Positions 42,135-51,795 are shown, counted from the stretch's first letter. The stretch: 64,000 bases of DNA from CAVSUR01 sp963731285 (GCA_963731285.1 CAVSUR010000014.1:1116001-1180000); one strand, 5' to 3'. Numbers and translations: made by a program. The notes: a model not told the origin generated them from the letters alone.

Positions 42135-42818
42135 ATCGACGCTGAGAAGCTCGCCGCCGGAGCGGCCGATGCGCTCCACGGTGCCCCCGCGGAGCAGATC
42201 ATCAGCTGGGCTGCCGACGCCTTCGGCAGCAAGCTGTGCATCACCTCGTCCATGACGGACGCGGTGATCATTCACCTGGCCGCGAAGATTGTGCCGGATA
42301 TCGACGTGCTGTTCCTCGACACCGGCTACCACTTCGCCGAGACCATCGGCACCAGGGACGCGGTCTCAGCCGTCTACCCGGTCAACGTGGTCAACGTCAC
42401 CCCGCCCACGACAGTGGCCGAGCAGGACGCCGAGATGGGGCCCAAGCTCTACGCCCGCAACCCGGACCTGTGCTGCTACCTGCGCAAGGTCGCCCCGCTC
42501 GAGCAGGCGCTCGGTCCCTACGAGGCGTGGATCACCGGGGTGCGGCGGGAGGAGACCTCGGCGCGCAGCGACACCCGCGCGGTCCAGTGGGACCCCCGCC
42601 GCAAGATGGTGAAGGTCAACCCGATCGTGGACTGGACCGCCGAGCAGGTGGACGCTTACATTGCCGAGCAGGGCGTGCTCGTCAACCCGCTGGTGTACGA
42701 CGGTTACCCGTCGATCGGCTGCAGCACCTGCACCGTGCGGGTGGCCGCCGGAGCTGACCCGCGCAGCGGCCGGTGGTCTGGCACGGCCAAGACCGAGTGC
42801 GGCATACACATGGGCTGA
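42135..42818 (+). CDS. cysH: Assimilatory APS/PAPS reductase, apparent ATC start
   Basis: A 227-residue enzyme reducing adenylyl sulfate to sulfite. The paired cysteines NPDLCCYLRKV and GCSTCTVRV are the four [4Fe-4S] ligands that mark the APS-reducing type; the catalytic Cys lies in KTECGIHMG at the end. FLDTGYHFAETIGTRDAV and the ITGVRREETSARSDT segment bind substrate. Family homology begins about where IDAEKLAAGA starts; the codon there is ATC, 5 bases after GGAGG. The only standard in-frame start upstream is ATG 41925, which would add 70 unlikely residues. No other sulfate-assimilation gene is adjacent. Confidence 0.9.
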   Translation: MDAEKLAAGAADALHGAPAEQIISWAADAFGSKLCITSSMTDAVIIHLAAKIVPDIDVLFLDTGYHFAETIGTRDAVSAVYPVNVVNVTPPTTVAEQDAEMGPKLYARNPDLCCYLRKVAPLEQALGPYEAWITGVRREETSARSDTRAVQWDPRRKMVKVNPIVDWTAEQVDAYIAEQGVLVNPLVYDGYPSIGCSTCTVRVAAGADPRSGRWSGTAKTECGIHMG

Positions 42819-42859
42819 CCGGCGGCCCTCGCAGATGGGCTGGCCGGCGGCCCTCGGGC
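42810..42859 (+). repeat. 25-bp imperfect tandem duplication at the cysH stop
   Basis: Bases 42810-42834 and 42835-42859 match at 21 of 25 positions. The first copy contains the cysH stop TGA; in the second the same position is TGG. It looks like a small slippage duplication between cysH and the next gene. Confidence 0.75.
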
Positions 42860-42870
42860 GGGAGCGGCCA

Positions 42871-44568
42871 GTGACACTCCGCGAGCAGGTCGGCCGGACC
42901 CGCCCGAATGTCACCCACGAGGTCGCCAACCAGGCCCCGCCGCTGGCCGGGCACGACGTCGCCGACGACGCGGCGCTGGCTGCGGGGCTGGCCGCCGAGG
43001 GTGCCGGCTGGGCCGCCGGCGAGGTGCACCGGCTCGGGCGGCTGGCGGGCCGGCCGCAGACGGCGGAAGCGGCCCGGCTGGCCAACGACCACCCGCCAGT
43101 GCTGCGCAGCCATGACCGGTACGGCCACCGGATCGACGAGGTGGAGTTCCACCCGGCCTGGCATGACCTGATGACTACCGCCGTATCGCACGGGCTGCAC
43201 GCGTCCGCCTGGGCCGATCCCGCGCCCGGCGCGCACGTGGCCCGGGCGGCCGGGTTCTACGTCTGGTCGCAAGCCGAGGCCGGGCACGGCTGCCCGATCT
43301 CGATGACCAACGCGTGCGTGCCCGCGCTGCGGCACGCCCCCGAGCTGGCCGCGGTCTACGAGCCGCTGCTGGCGGCGCGGGTCTACGACCCGGGGCTGGC
43401 GGTCCCCGCGGGCAAGCGCGGACTGCTGGCCGGGATGGCGATGACCGAGAAGCAGGGCGGCTCCGACGTGCGCGCGAACACCACCAGCGCGCAGCGGGCC
43501 GGCGATGGCAGCTACCTGATCACCGGGCACAAGTGGTTCTGTTCCGCGCCGATGTCTGACCTGTTCCTGCTGCTGGCGCAGCTGCCAGAGGGGCTGAGCT
43601 GCTTCCTGCTGCCGCGGGTGCTGCCGGACGGCAGCCGCAACTCGATGCGCCTGCTGCGGCTGAAGGACAAGCTCGGCAACCGGTCCAGCGCCTCGGCCGA
43701 GGTGGAGTACGACAATGCGGCCGGCTGGCTGGTCGGCGGGCCGGGCCGGGGCGTTGCCACGATCATCGAGATGGTCAGTGCGACCCGGCTGGACTGCGTG
43801 CTGGGCAGCGCCGCGCAGATCCGCCAGGCCAGCGTGGCGGCGGCCCATCATGCCGCCTTCCGGTCGGCCTTCGGCGCCCGGCTGATCGACCAGCCGCTGA
43901 TGACCGAGGTACTGGCCGACCTGGCCCTGGAGGCCGAGGCGGCCACCGCGCTCGCACTGCGGCTGGCCGGGGCCGCGGACCGGGCCGTGCGCGGCGACCA
44001 GGCCGAGGCAGCGCTGCTGCGGCTCGCGCTGCCCGCGGCCAAGTTCTGGATCTGCAAGCGTGCGCCGGCGGTCACCGCCGAGGCGCTGGAGTGCCTGGGC
44101 GGCAACGGCTACGTGGAGGAATCCGGGCTGCCCCGGCTCTACCGGGATGCGCCGCTTAACTCGATCTGGGAGGGATCGGGCAACGTCACCGCGCTGGACA
44201 TGCTGCGGGCCCTGGCCCGGTCACCGGAGGCCGCGCCCCGGGTGCTGGCCGAGATCGGCCTGGCCGCGGGCGCGGATGCGCGGCTGGACGCTGCGGCGGC
44301 CCGGCTGTCCGCCGAGCTGGCCGAGCTGGCCCGGCTGCCCCGTCAGGCCGCCGAGCGCCGGGCCCGGCGGCTGGCCGGGCTGATCACCGTCGCGCTGCAG
44401 GCGTCGCTGCTGGCCCGCCGGGCCCCGGCCGCGGTCAGCGACGCGTTCTGCGCCTCCCGGCTGGAGCCGGGGGGCGTGCCGTCGGCGGCCGTGCCGTTTG
44501 GCGTGCTGCCGGACGGGATCGACCTGGCCGCGGTGGCCGCGCGGTCGGCTGTCGCGACCGGCCGGTAG
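42871..44568 (+). CDS. AidB-like acyl-CoA dehydrogenase
   Basis: A 565-residue flavoprotein. The N-terminus THEVANQAPPLAGHD, the middle MAMTEKQGGSDVRANTTSA and the FAD/tetramer region ECLGGNGYVEESGLPRLYRDAPLNSIWEGSGN (about residues 408-440) are those of the AidB branch, which is isovaleryl-CoA-dehydrogenase-like and in E. coli is part of the response to alkylating agents. The catalytic role is uncertain in AidB proteins. The GTG at 42871 with GGAG upstream gives the expected N-terminus. Confidence 0.92.
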   Translation: MTLREQVGRTRPNVTHEVANQAPPLAGHDVADDAALAAGLAAEGAGWAAGEVHRLGRLAGRPQTAEAARLANDHPPVLRSHDRYGHRIDEVEFHPAWHDLMTTAVSHGLHASAWADPAPGAHVARAAGFYVWSQAEAGHGCPISMTNACVPALRHAPELAAVYEPLLAARVYDPGLAVPAGKRGLLAGMAMTEKQGGSDVRANTTSAQRAGDGSYLITGHKWFCSAPMSDLFLLLAQLPEGLSCFLLPRVLPDGSRNSMRLLRLKDKLGNRSSASAEVEYDNAAGWLVGGPGRGVATIIEMVSATRLDCVLGSAAQIRQASVAAAHHAAFRSAFGARLIDQPLMTEVLADLALEAEAATALALRLAGAADRAVRGDQAEAALLRLALPAAKFWICKRAPAVTAEALECLGGNGYVEESGLPRLYRDAPLNSIWEGSGNVTALDMLRALARSPEAAPRVLAEIGLAAGADARLDAAAARLSAELAELARLPRQAAERRARRLAGLITVALQASLLARRAPAAVSDAFCASRLEPGGVPSAAVPFGVLPDGIDLAAVAARSAVATGR

Positions 44569-44571
44569 GGT
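44566..44571 (+). promoter_or_regulatory. -10 element for a leaderless glgX transcript
   Basis: TAGGGT, which contains the stop of the preceding gene, ends 6 bases before the ATG at 44578. Confidence 0.55.
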
Positions 44572-44577
44572 CGTCAA

Positions 44578-46717
44578 ATGCGCGTCTGGCCCGGTAACGC
44601 CTATCCGCTCGGTGCCACCTGGGACGGCTCGGGGACCAACTTCGCCCTGTTCTCCGAAGTGGCCGACCGGGTGGAACTGTGCCTGTTCGGCTCGGACAGC
44701 CCGGGCGAGGCGCGGGTGGAGGTCACCGAGGTCGACGGCTTCGTCTGGCACTGCTACCTGCCCGGGATCGGGCCCGGCCAGGAATACGGCTACCGCGTGC
44801 ACGGCCGCTATGACCCGCGCCGCGGGCACCGGTGTAATCCGGCCAAGCTGCTGCTCGACCCGTACGGCAAGGCGGTCAAGGGCGCGGTCCGCTGGCACGA
44901 GGCCCTGTTCAGCTACCGGTTCAGTGCGCCGGGCTCGCTGAACACCGACGACAGCGCCCCGTTCATGCCGCGCAACGTGGTCATCAACCCGTACTTCGAC
45001 TGGGCTGACGACCGGCCGCCGCGTACCTCTTACCACGAGACGCTGATCTACGAGGCGCACGTGCGGGGCATGACCCTGCGCCATCCCGACGTGCCGCCCG
45101 AGACGCGCGGCACCTACGCCGGCCTGGCGGCGCCGGCCGTCATCGACCACCTGACCGCGCTGGGCGTGACCGCGGTCGAGCTGATGCCGGTGCACCAGTT
45201 CGTCTCCGAGCAGGGCCTGGCCGGGCGAGGGCTGACGAACTACTGGGGCTACAACACGATCGCGTTCCTGGCCCCGCACAACGCCTACGCGGCCTCCGGC
45301 GAGCCGCACGGGCAGGTAGCCGAGTTCAAGGGCATGGTCAAGGCGCTGCACGCGGCCGGCATCGAGGTGATACTCGACGTTGTCTATAACCACACCGCCG
45401 AGGGGGGCGCCCTCGGCCCGACGCTGTCGTTCCGCGGCATCGACAACGCCGCCTACTACCGGCTGGCCGATTCCGACCCGCAGGTGTACCTGGACTACAC
45501 CGGCTGCGGCAACAGCCTGAACGCCCGCGACCCGCACGCGCTGCAGCTGATCATGGACTCGCTGCGGTACTGGATCACCGAGATGCACGTGGACGGCTTC
45601 CGGTTCGACCTGGCCGCCGCGCTGGCCCGCGAGCTGCACGACGTGGACCGGCTTGCCGCGTTCTTCGACCTGGTCCAGCAGGACCCGGTCGTCTCCCAGG
45701 TCAAGCTCATCGCCGAGCCCTGGGACGTGGGCGAGGGCGGCTACCAGGTCGGGAAGTTCCCGCCGCTGTGGACCGAATGGAACGGCAAGTACCGGGACAC
45801 GGTGCGTGACCTGTGGCGCGGGCAGCCGGCCATCATGCGGCGATTTCGCGCTGCGGCTGACCGGCTCGTCCGATCTGTACGAGACCAGCGCCCGGCGCCC
45901 GGTGGCGTCGATCAACTTCGCCACCTGTCACGACGGGTTCACGCTGGCCGACCTGGTCAGCTACAACCGCAAGCACAACGAGGCTAACGGCGAGGGCAAT
46001 GCCGACGGCACCAACGACAACCGGTCGTGGAACTGCGGCGCGGAAGGCCCCTCGGACGAGCCGGCGATCACCGAGCTGCGGGCCCGGCAGGTGCGCAACT
46101 TCCTGGTCACGCTGTTCTGCTCGCAGGGCGTGCCGATGCTGCTGGCCGGCGACGAGATGGGCCGCACCCAGCGGGGCAACAACAACGCCTACTGCCAGGA
46201 CACCGAGCTGTCCTGGGTGGACTGGGACAATGCGGTCAAGCACGCCGACCTGCTCGATTTCACCCGCGGGCTGTCCCAGCTGCGGCGGGAACATCCGGTA
46301 TTCCGGCGCCGCCGGTTCTTCAGCGGGCGGCCGCCGGCGGGCGGCGACGGCAAGCTGCGCGACATCGTCTGGCTCACCCCGTCCGGCCGCGAGATGAACA
46401 GCGGCGACTGGCGCGCAGAGTACGCGAAGGCGCTGGCCGTGTTCCTCAACGGCGACGCGATCACCGAGCCGGACCCGCGCGGCGAGCAGGTCCGCGACGA
46501 TCACTTCCTGCTGCTGTTCAACGCGCACAGCGAGGCGGTGGAGTTCCTGCTGCCCGGAGCCGATTTCGCGCCGGGCTGGCAACTAGTGATCGACACGGCG
46601 GTGGCGGCCACCCCGGCCGTGGCCCGGCGCCCTGGCGCGTCGGTTGAGGTCACGGCCCGCTCGGTGGTGGTGCTGCGCGCCGCAGCGAGCCGCGCCCCGG
46701 CGGGCCGCCGGCGCTAA
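44578..46717 (+). pseudogene. glgX: Glycogen debranching enzyme GlgX, one frameshift
   Basis: Two frames together encode a full-length GH13 debranching enzyme of about 712 residues: an N-terminal CBM48 domain (NAYPLGATWDGSGTNFALFS), then VILDVVYNHTAEG, DGFRFDLAAAL, LIAEPWDVGEGGYQVG and, after the shift, SINFATCHDGFTLADLVSYNRKHNEANGE and FLVTLFCSQGVPMLLAGDEMGRTQ. The shift lies at about 45838, where removal of one base in ATGCGGCGA restores ...AIMGDFALRLTGSS. All catalytic motifs are otherwise intact, so a recent mutation or a base-call error is likely. It would trim glycogen side chains. A leaderless start is suggested. Confidence 0.85.
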
Positions 46718-46778
46718 TAGCAGTCACCGTGATGCGCCGGCGCCCGCGGTGCGCGCCCGATCTGATTGACTGCTGGCC

Positions 46779-47597
46779 GTGCAGCAGATCTACCCGGCAC
46801 CGGGCCGTCCCGCGGATCTGGGACCCGATCCGGTCGGGATGCTGGGTGAGCTCTACGCCTACCCGGACGAGGGCCCGTGGCTGCGGGCCAACATGATCGC
46901 GAGCACGGACGGCGCGGCGGCACTGTCCGGCCGGTCCGGCGGCCTGTCTGGCCCTGCTGACCGGCTGGTGTTCGCCGTGCTGCGCAGCCTGGCCGACGTG
47001 ATCCTGGTCGGCGCGGGCACCGCCCGGGCCGAGGGCTACCGGCCGGTCAGCCCGCGCCAGCTGATCGCGCGGCTGCGCCCGGCCGGGCCGCCGCCGCCGA
47101 TCGCGGTGGTGACCGGGCGGCTGGACCTCGACACCGGTGACGGCGGCCTGCTGGCCGCGTACTCAGGCCGCACGCCGGCCATCGTGCTGACCACGCAGGC
47201 GGCCCCGGCCGCCCGGCGCGCGCAGGCAGCCCGGCACGCCGAGGTGATCGTCACCGGCCCGCGCACGGTGACCGCGGCGGCCGCGGTGGCGGCCCTGACC
47301 GACCGTGGCTACCGACGGGTCCTCGCCGAGGGCGGCCCGACGCTGCTTGGTCAGATCGCGGCGGCTGGCCTGCTGGACGAGCTCTGCCTGACCTACAGCC
47401 CGGTGCTGGCCGGCGGCCAGGCGGGCCGGATCCTCGCCGGGCCGGATACAGCGCCGGCCACCGGGCCGGACGGCGGTCCCGGATCCGGTCCGGGGCGCGC
47501 CGTGGCCGGGCTGCGCCTCGCGCACGTGCTCGAGGACGACGGATACCTGCTGTGCCGCTATCTGCGGCGCCGCGAGGACACGGCCAGCAGAGCCTGA
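46779..47597 (+). CDS. RibD C-terminal-domain pyrimidine reductase-like protein
   Basis: A 272-residue protein of the dihydrofolate-reductase fold that matches the reductase half of RibD. WLRANMIASTDGAAALSGRSGGLSGPADRLVFAVLRSLADVILVGAGTARAEGY covers the NADPH site (about residues 31-86), and YRRVLAEGGPTLLGQIAAAGLLDELCLTYSPVLAGG the second conserved block. The deaminase domain is absent. Related proteins reduce deazaflavin/flavin precursors or are uncharacterised. GTG start with no clear ribosome site. Confidence 0.88.
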   Translation: MQQIYPAPGRPADLGPDPVGMLGELYAYPDEGPWLRANMIASTDGAAALSGRSGGLSGPADRLVFAVLRSLADVILVGAGTARAEGYRPVSPRQLIARLRPAGPPPPIAVVTGRLDLDTGDGGLLAAYSGRTPAIVLTTQAAPAARRAQAARHAEVIVTGPRTVTAAAAVAALTDRGYRRVLAEGGPTLLGQIAAAGLLDELCLTYSPVLAGGQAGRILAGPDTAPATGPDGGPGSGPGRAVAGLRLAHVLEDDGYLLCRYLRRREDTASRA

Positions 47598-47641
47598 GAC
47601 GGGCCGCCCGCCCTGGCCGGGCCCGGGAAAGGAAGCACGAC

Positions 47642-49060
47642 ATGGCACTGCACTCGAAGGGCGAGCCGCTGGCACGGCGCGCCGAGCTGGATATCAACCC
47701 GGTGTACGTGCGCGAGGACTCCGATCCGGTCCCCCGCGACCGGCTGGCCAGGACGGGCATGCTGCCCGACACCGCGCTTCAGGTGGTCAGGGACGAGCTG
47801 ATCCTGGACGGCAACGCCCGGCTGAACCTGGCCACGTTCGTCACGACCTGGATGGAACCGCAGGCCGCGCAGCTGATGGCCGGGTGCTTCGACAAGAACA
47901 TGATCGACAAGGATGAGTACCCGCAGACCGCCGAGCTCGAGCGCCGGTGCGTGAACATTCTCGCCCATCTGTGGCACTCTCCGGCTGGCTCTGACCGCCG
48001 CGGGGGGGCCACCGGCTGCTCGACCACCGGATCGAGCGAGGCCTGCATGCTCGGGGGCATGGCGCTGCTGTGGCGGTGGCGGGAGCGCCGCCGGGCCGCG
48101 GGCGCCGCGACCGGCGCACCCAACCTGGTCATGGGCGCCAACGTGCAGGTCTGCTGGGAGAAGTTCTGCCGGTACTGGCAGGTGGAGCCGCGCCAGGTGC
48201 CGCTGGAGCCGGGACGTCTGCACCTGACCGCCGCCGAGGCGGCTGCGCGCTGTGATGAGAACACCATCGGCGTGATCGCGATCATGGGCTCGACCATGGA
48301 CGGCAGCTACGAGCCCGTCGCGGAGATCAGCGCCGAGCTGGACCGGCTGCAGGCCGACCGGGGCATCGACGTGCCGGTGCACGTCGACGGCGCGTCCGGC
48401 GGCTTCATCGCGCCGTTCCTGCATCCCCGCACCGAGTGGGACTTCCGGGTACCGCGGGTGGCCTCCATCAACGCCTCAGGCCACAAGTACGGCCTGGTGT
48501 ACCCGGGGGTCGGCTGGATCGTGTGGCGGGACGCGGCGGCGCTGCCCGACGACCTGGTCTTCAAGGTCAACTACCTAGGCGGCGAGATGCCGACGTTCGC
48601 GCTGAACTTCTCCCGGCCGGGCGCGCACATCGCCGCGCAGTACTACAACTTCATCCGGCTGGGCTTCGACGGCTTCCGCCAGGTACAGCAGGCCTGCCAG
48701 GACGTGGCCATGAACCTGGCCGGCCGGATCGCCGGCATGGGGCCGTTCGAGCTGCTGTCCGACGGCAGCGAGCTGCCCGTCTTCGCGTTCCGGCTGCGCG
48801 ACCCCGACGCGGGCGGCTACACGGTGTTCGACCTGTCCGAGCGGCTGCGCCTGCGCGGCTGGCTGGTCCCGGCCTACACCTTCCCCGATAACCTCACCGA
48901 CCTGGCCGCGCTGCGGATCGTGGTGCGCAACGGGTTCAGCATGGACCTGGCCAGCCTGCTGCTCGACGACCTGCACGAGCAGGTCAAGGCGCTGGACGCA
49001 CTGCCGCATCCTCCCGGTCCTCTGCGGCCGGGAAAGCCGCGCAGCAGCTTCCGGCACTGA
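47642..49060 (+). CDS. gadB: Glutamate decarboxylase
   Basis: A 472-residue PLP enzyme converting glutamate to GABA with proton consumption. LDGNARLNLATFVTTWMEPQAAQLM at the N-terminus, GCSTTGSSEACMLGG for PLP phosphate, HVDGASGGF with the ring-pairing Asp and the Schiff-base Lys282 in SINASGHKYGLVYPGVGW are intact. AAAGGA precedes the ATG. GABA is a plausible substrate for the permease/ligase operon at 16-24 kb, though the genes are 24 kb apart. No adjacent glutamate/GABA antiporter is seen. Confidence 0.95.
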   Translation: MALHSKGEPLARRAELDINPVYVREDSDPVPRDRLARTGMLPDTALQVVRDELILDGNARLNLATFVTTWMEPQAAQLMAGCFDKNMIDKDEYPQTAELERRCVNILAHLWHSPAGSDRRGGATGCSTTGSSEACMLGGMALLWRWRERRRAAGAATGAPNLVMGANVQVCWEKFCRYWQVEPRQVPLEPGRLHLTAAEAAARCDENTIGVIAIMGSTMDGSYEPVAEISAELDRLQADRGIDVPVHVDGASGGFIAPFLHPRTEWDFRVPRVASINASGHKYGLVYPGVGWIVWRDAAALPDDLVFKVNYLGGEMPTFALNFSRPGAHIAAQYYNFIRLGFDGFRQVQQACQDVAMNLAGRIAGMGPFELLSDGSELPVFAFRLRDPDAGGYTVFDLSERLRLRGWLVPAYTFPDNLTDLAALRIVVRNGFSMDLASLLLDDLHEQVKALDALPHPPGPLRPGKPRSSFRH

Positions 49061-49083
49061 CGCGGGCTGACTGCGGCACCGGC

Positions 49084-49419
49084 TCAGGCGTTGGCGCGCA
49101 GTCGTTCCAGCGCCTCGGCGAGAATGGCGGCGCCGTCGGTGTCGTTGCGGCGCTCTTTCACGTAAGCCAGGTGCGTCTTGTAGGGCTCGGCGTGCGGCGG
49201 GGCCGGCGGGTTTTCCTGGTCCTGGCCGGCCGGGAAGCCGCAGCGCGGGCAGTCCCAGCTGTCGGGTATCGCGGCGTCGCTGGCGAAGCTGGGCCTGGTC
49301 TCGTGCCCGTTGCTGCACCAGAAGGCGATCCGCACCCGCGGCGCCGCCTCGCCCCGCTCCGCCTCGCCCATCGGGCCGGCGCCGACACGGCTGCCGCGAA
49401 TGGCGCTGCCACTACTCAC
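49084..49419 (-). CDS. rbpA: RNA polymerase-binding protein RbpA
   Basis: A 111-residue actinobacterial activator that binds RNA polymerase and the principal sigma factor. The core zinc-like domain is present (IAFWCSNGHETRPSFASDAAIPDSWDCPRCGFPAG, split over about residues 31-65; note the first-strand Cys and the CPRCG pair) and the C-terminal sigma-interacting KTHLAYVKERRNDTDGAAILAEALERLR. GTG start with AAGGGG upstream. It lies downstream of secG on the same strand. Confidence 0.95.
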   Translation of the reverse strand: MSSGSAIRGSRVGAGPMGEAERGEAAPRVRIAFWCSNGHETRPSFASDAAIPDSWDCPRCGFPAGQDQENPPAPPHAEPYKTHLAYVKERRNDTDGAAILAEALERLRANA

Positions 49420-49509
49420 TGCTCACCCCTTGCCTGTAAGACGCGTCGGCTAGCTGCTTTGCAGCACGCTCGCCGGACGGCCGTGATTGCGATTGCCTGC
49501 GCGCGAGCG

Positions 49510-49740
49510 CTACCTGTTCGTGAGCAGGCCGAGCGCGACGATGCAGAGGAACCACAAGACGCCGGTGAAGATCGTGATCCGGTCGAGATTGCGCTCGACC
49601 ACTGACGACGAGCCCAGCGTCGAGGTGACTCCGCCGCCGAACAGGTCAGACAGCCCGCCGCCCTTGCCCTTGTGCAGCAGCACGAGCAAGATCATCAGCA
49701 GGCTGGTGATGATCAGGACGATCGAAATTGCGATGACCAC
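49510..49740 (-). CDS. secG: Preprotein translocase subunit SecG
   Basis: A 76-residue membrane protein with two hydrophobic helices separated by the conserved HKGKGGGLSDLFGGGVTSTLGSS loop, ending LLTNR. It is the small SecYEG subunit. Its position after tpiA is the normal actinobacterial order. Confidence 0.95.
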   Translation of the reverse strand: MVIAISIVLIITSLLMILLVLLHKGKGGGLSDLFGGGVTSTLGSSSVVERNLDRITIFTGVLWFLCIVALGLLTNR

Positions 49741-49777
49741 GTGTTCTCGACTTCCCGCTCCGCTCAGGACTCATGGC

Positions 49778-50593
49778 TCAGGATGCCACGGTCAGCTCAC
49801 GATACCGGCAGATCCTGACGAATTCGCCGGCATCCAGGCTGGCCCCGCCGACTAGGCCGCCGTCGATATCGGGCTCCGCCATGATCGCGGGCATGTTGTC
49901 GCCTTTTACCGACCCGCCATACAGGATACGCACCGTAGCGGCACTCTGCTCGCCGTGCCGCTCGGAAATGCGGGCCCGGACCGCGCCGATGACCTCCTGC
50001 GCGTCGGCCGGGGTGGCCACCTCACCGGTGCCGATCGCCCAGACCGGCTCGTACGCGATCACCATTCCCGCCACCTGCGCCGCGGTCAGGCCGTCCAGGC
50101 CGCCGTCGAGCTGGCGCAGCGTGTGCGCCAGCTGCTCGCCGGCCTGCCGGGCTCCCAGCGGCTCGCCCACGCACAGCACCGGCACCATGCCATGCGCCAG
50201 CACCACCTTGACCTTGGCGTTCACCAGCGCGTCATCCTCGCCGTGGTACTGCCGCCGCTCGGAGTGCCCGGCCAGCACGTAGCGGCAGCCCAGCCGGGCG
50301 AGCATCCGGCCGGAGACCTCGCCGGTGTAAGCGCCGTCGGGGTGCGCGGACACGTCCTGGGCGCCGTAGGTCAGCCGCAGCTTGTCGCCCTCGATCAGCG
50401 TCTGCACGCTGCGCAGCGCGGTGAACGGCGGCAGCACCGCGACCTCGGCCGCGTCCAGGTCCCTGTCGGTCAGCGCGAACGCCAGCTTCTGGGTCAGGGC
50501 CAGCCCCTCGAAGTGGGTGCTGTTCATCTTCCAGTTGCCGGCGATCAGCGGCTTGCGCCCCGGGCTGCCGCCTGGCCTGGCCGCCGCGCTCAT
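49778..50593 (-). CDS. tpiA: Triosephosphate isomerase
   Basis: A 271-residue glycolytic enzyme interconverting DHAP and glyceraldehyde 3-phosphate. The substrate Lys lies in AGNWKMN, the His in AGHSERRQ, and the catalytic Glu in AYEPVWAIGTG; ILYGGSVKGDN binds phosphate. The ATG overlaps the pgk stop (ATGA). Confidence 0.97.
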   Translation of the reverse strand: MSAAARPGGSPGRKPLIAGNWKMNSTHFEGLALTQKLAFALTDRDLDAAEVAVLPPFTALRSVQTLIEGDKLRLTYGAQDVSAHPDGAYTGEVSGRMLARLGCRYVLAGHSERRQYHGEDDALVNAKVKVVLAHGMVPVLCVGEPLGARQAGEQLAHTLRQLDGGLDGLTAAQVAGMVIAYEPVWAIGTGEVATPADAQEVIGAVRARISERHGEQSAATVRILYGGSVKGDNMPAIMAEPDIDGGLVGGASLDAGEFVRICRYRELTVAS

Positions 50594-51795
50594 CCCGCCT
50601 CCAGCGCGGCCAGGCCGGGCAGCGTGGCGCCTTCCAGGTATTCCAGGCTGGCGCCGCCGCCAGTCGAGATGTGAGTGTAGGTGTCCGCCGGGATGCCGAG
50701 CTTGCGGACCGCGGCGGCCGAGTCGCCGCCGCCGACCACGGTCAGACCGGGGACCTTGCCGATGGCCTGGGCCACCGCCAGCGTCCCGGCCGAGAAGGCG
50801 GGGAACTCGAACACGCCCACCGGGCCGTTCCAGAACACCGTCGCCGCGTCCGCCAGCTTGCTCGCGAACAGCTCCCTGGTCGCCGGGCCCATGTCCAGGC
50901 TCTCCCGGTCGGCGGGAAAGGCGGTGACCGGGTAGACCTGGTGCTCGGCGTCGGCTGAGAACCCGGTCGCCCCGACCAGGTCGGCCGGCAGCACGATCTC
51001 CACGCCGCGGCTCTCTGCGTCCGCCATGATCTTCGACACCTGGTCGATCTGGTCGGCTTCCAGCAGCGATCTGCCGACCTCGTAGCCGCGGGCGGCCAGG
51101 AACGTGTAGGACATGCCGCCGCCGATCAGCAGCCGGTCGGCCTTATCCAGCAGGTTCGCGATCACCGCGAGCTTGTCCGAGGGCTTGGCCCCGCCGAGCA
51201 CGACCACGTACGGACGCCCCGGATCGGCGGACAGCTGCCCGAGCACCTTCACCTCGGCGGCCACCAGCTGGCCGGCCGCGTGCGGGAGCAGGCCGGGCAC
51301 GTCGTAGACGCTGGCGTGCTTGCGGTGCAGGGCACCGAAGCCGTCGCCCACATAAGCGTGCGCCAGGGCCGCCATCCGGCGGGCCAGCTCACCTCGCTCG
51401 GCGTCGTTTTTGCTGGTCTCGGCGGGCTCGAAGCGGACGTTCTCCAGCAGCCCGACCTGGCCGTCGGCCAGGCCAGCGGCCATCGCGGCCGCGCCCGGGC
51501 CGGCGACGTCCTGCGCCAGCGTGACCTCGGCCCCGAGCAGCCCGGCGAGCCGGTGCGCCACCGGCTTGAGCGACGGGCCGCCCGCGGCGCGCTCGGCGTA
51601 GCTGGCGCCCTTGGGGCGGCCGAGGTGCGCGGCGATGATCACCCGCGCGCCCCGGCTGGCCAGGCTGCTGATCGTGGGCAGGCTGGCCCGGATCCGCCCG
51701 TCGTCGGTGATCGTGGTGCCGTCCAGCGGGACGTTCAGGTCGGCACGCAGGAACACGGTCCGGCCAGTTACCTCAAGCTCGTCGGCCTGCCTCAT
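50590..51795 (-). CDS. pgk: Phosphoglycerate kinase
   Basis: A 401-residue two-domain kinase making ATP from 1,3-bisphosphoglycerate. VFLRADLNVPLDGTTITDDGRI near the start, VVLGGAKPSDKLAVI in the middle and VVGGGDSAAAV near the end are the usual motifs. The ATG at 51795 overlaps the gap stop (ATGA); a longer frame to 51933 lies inside gap. Confidence 0.97.
   Translation of the reverse strand: MRQADELEVTGRTVFLRADLNVPLDGTTITDDGRIRASLPTISSLASRGARVIIAAHLGRPKGASYAERAAGGPSLKPVAHRLAGLLGAEVTLAQDVAGPGAAAMAAGLADGQVGLLENVRFEPAETSKNDAERGELARRMAALAHAYVGDGFGALHRKHASVYDVPGLLPHAAGQLVAAEVKVLGQLSADPGRPYVVVLGGAKPSDKLAVIANLLDKADRLLIGGGMSYTFLAARGYEVGRSLLEADQIDQVSKIMADAESRGVEIVLPADLVGATGFSADAEHQVYPVTAFPADRESLDMGPATRELFASKLADAATVFWNGPVGVFEFPAFSAGTLAVAQAIGKVPGLTVVGGGDSAAAVRKLGIPADTYTHISTGGGASLEYLEGATLPGLAALEAG

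Noticed and set aside
45830..45850. Programmed frameshift in glgX
   Set aside because: No slippery sequence or stimulatory structure evident; glgX is not known to use recoding.
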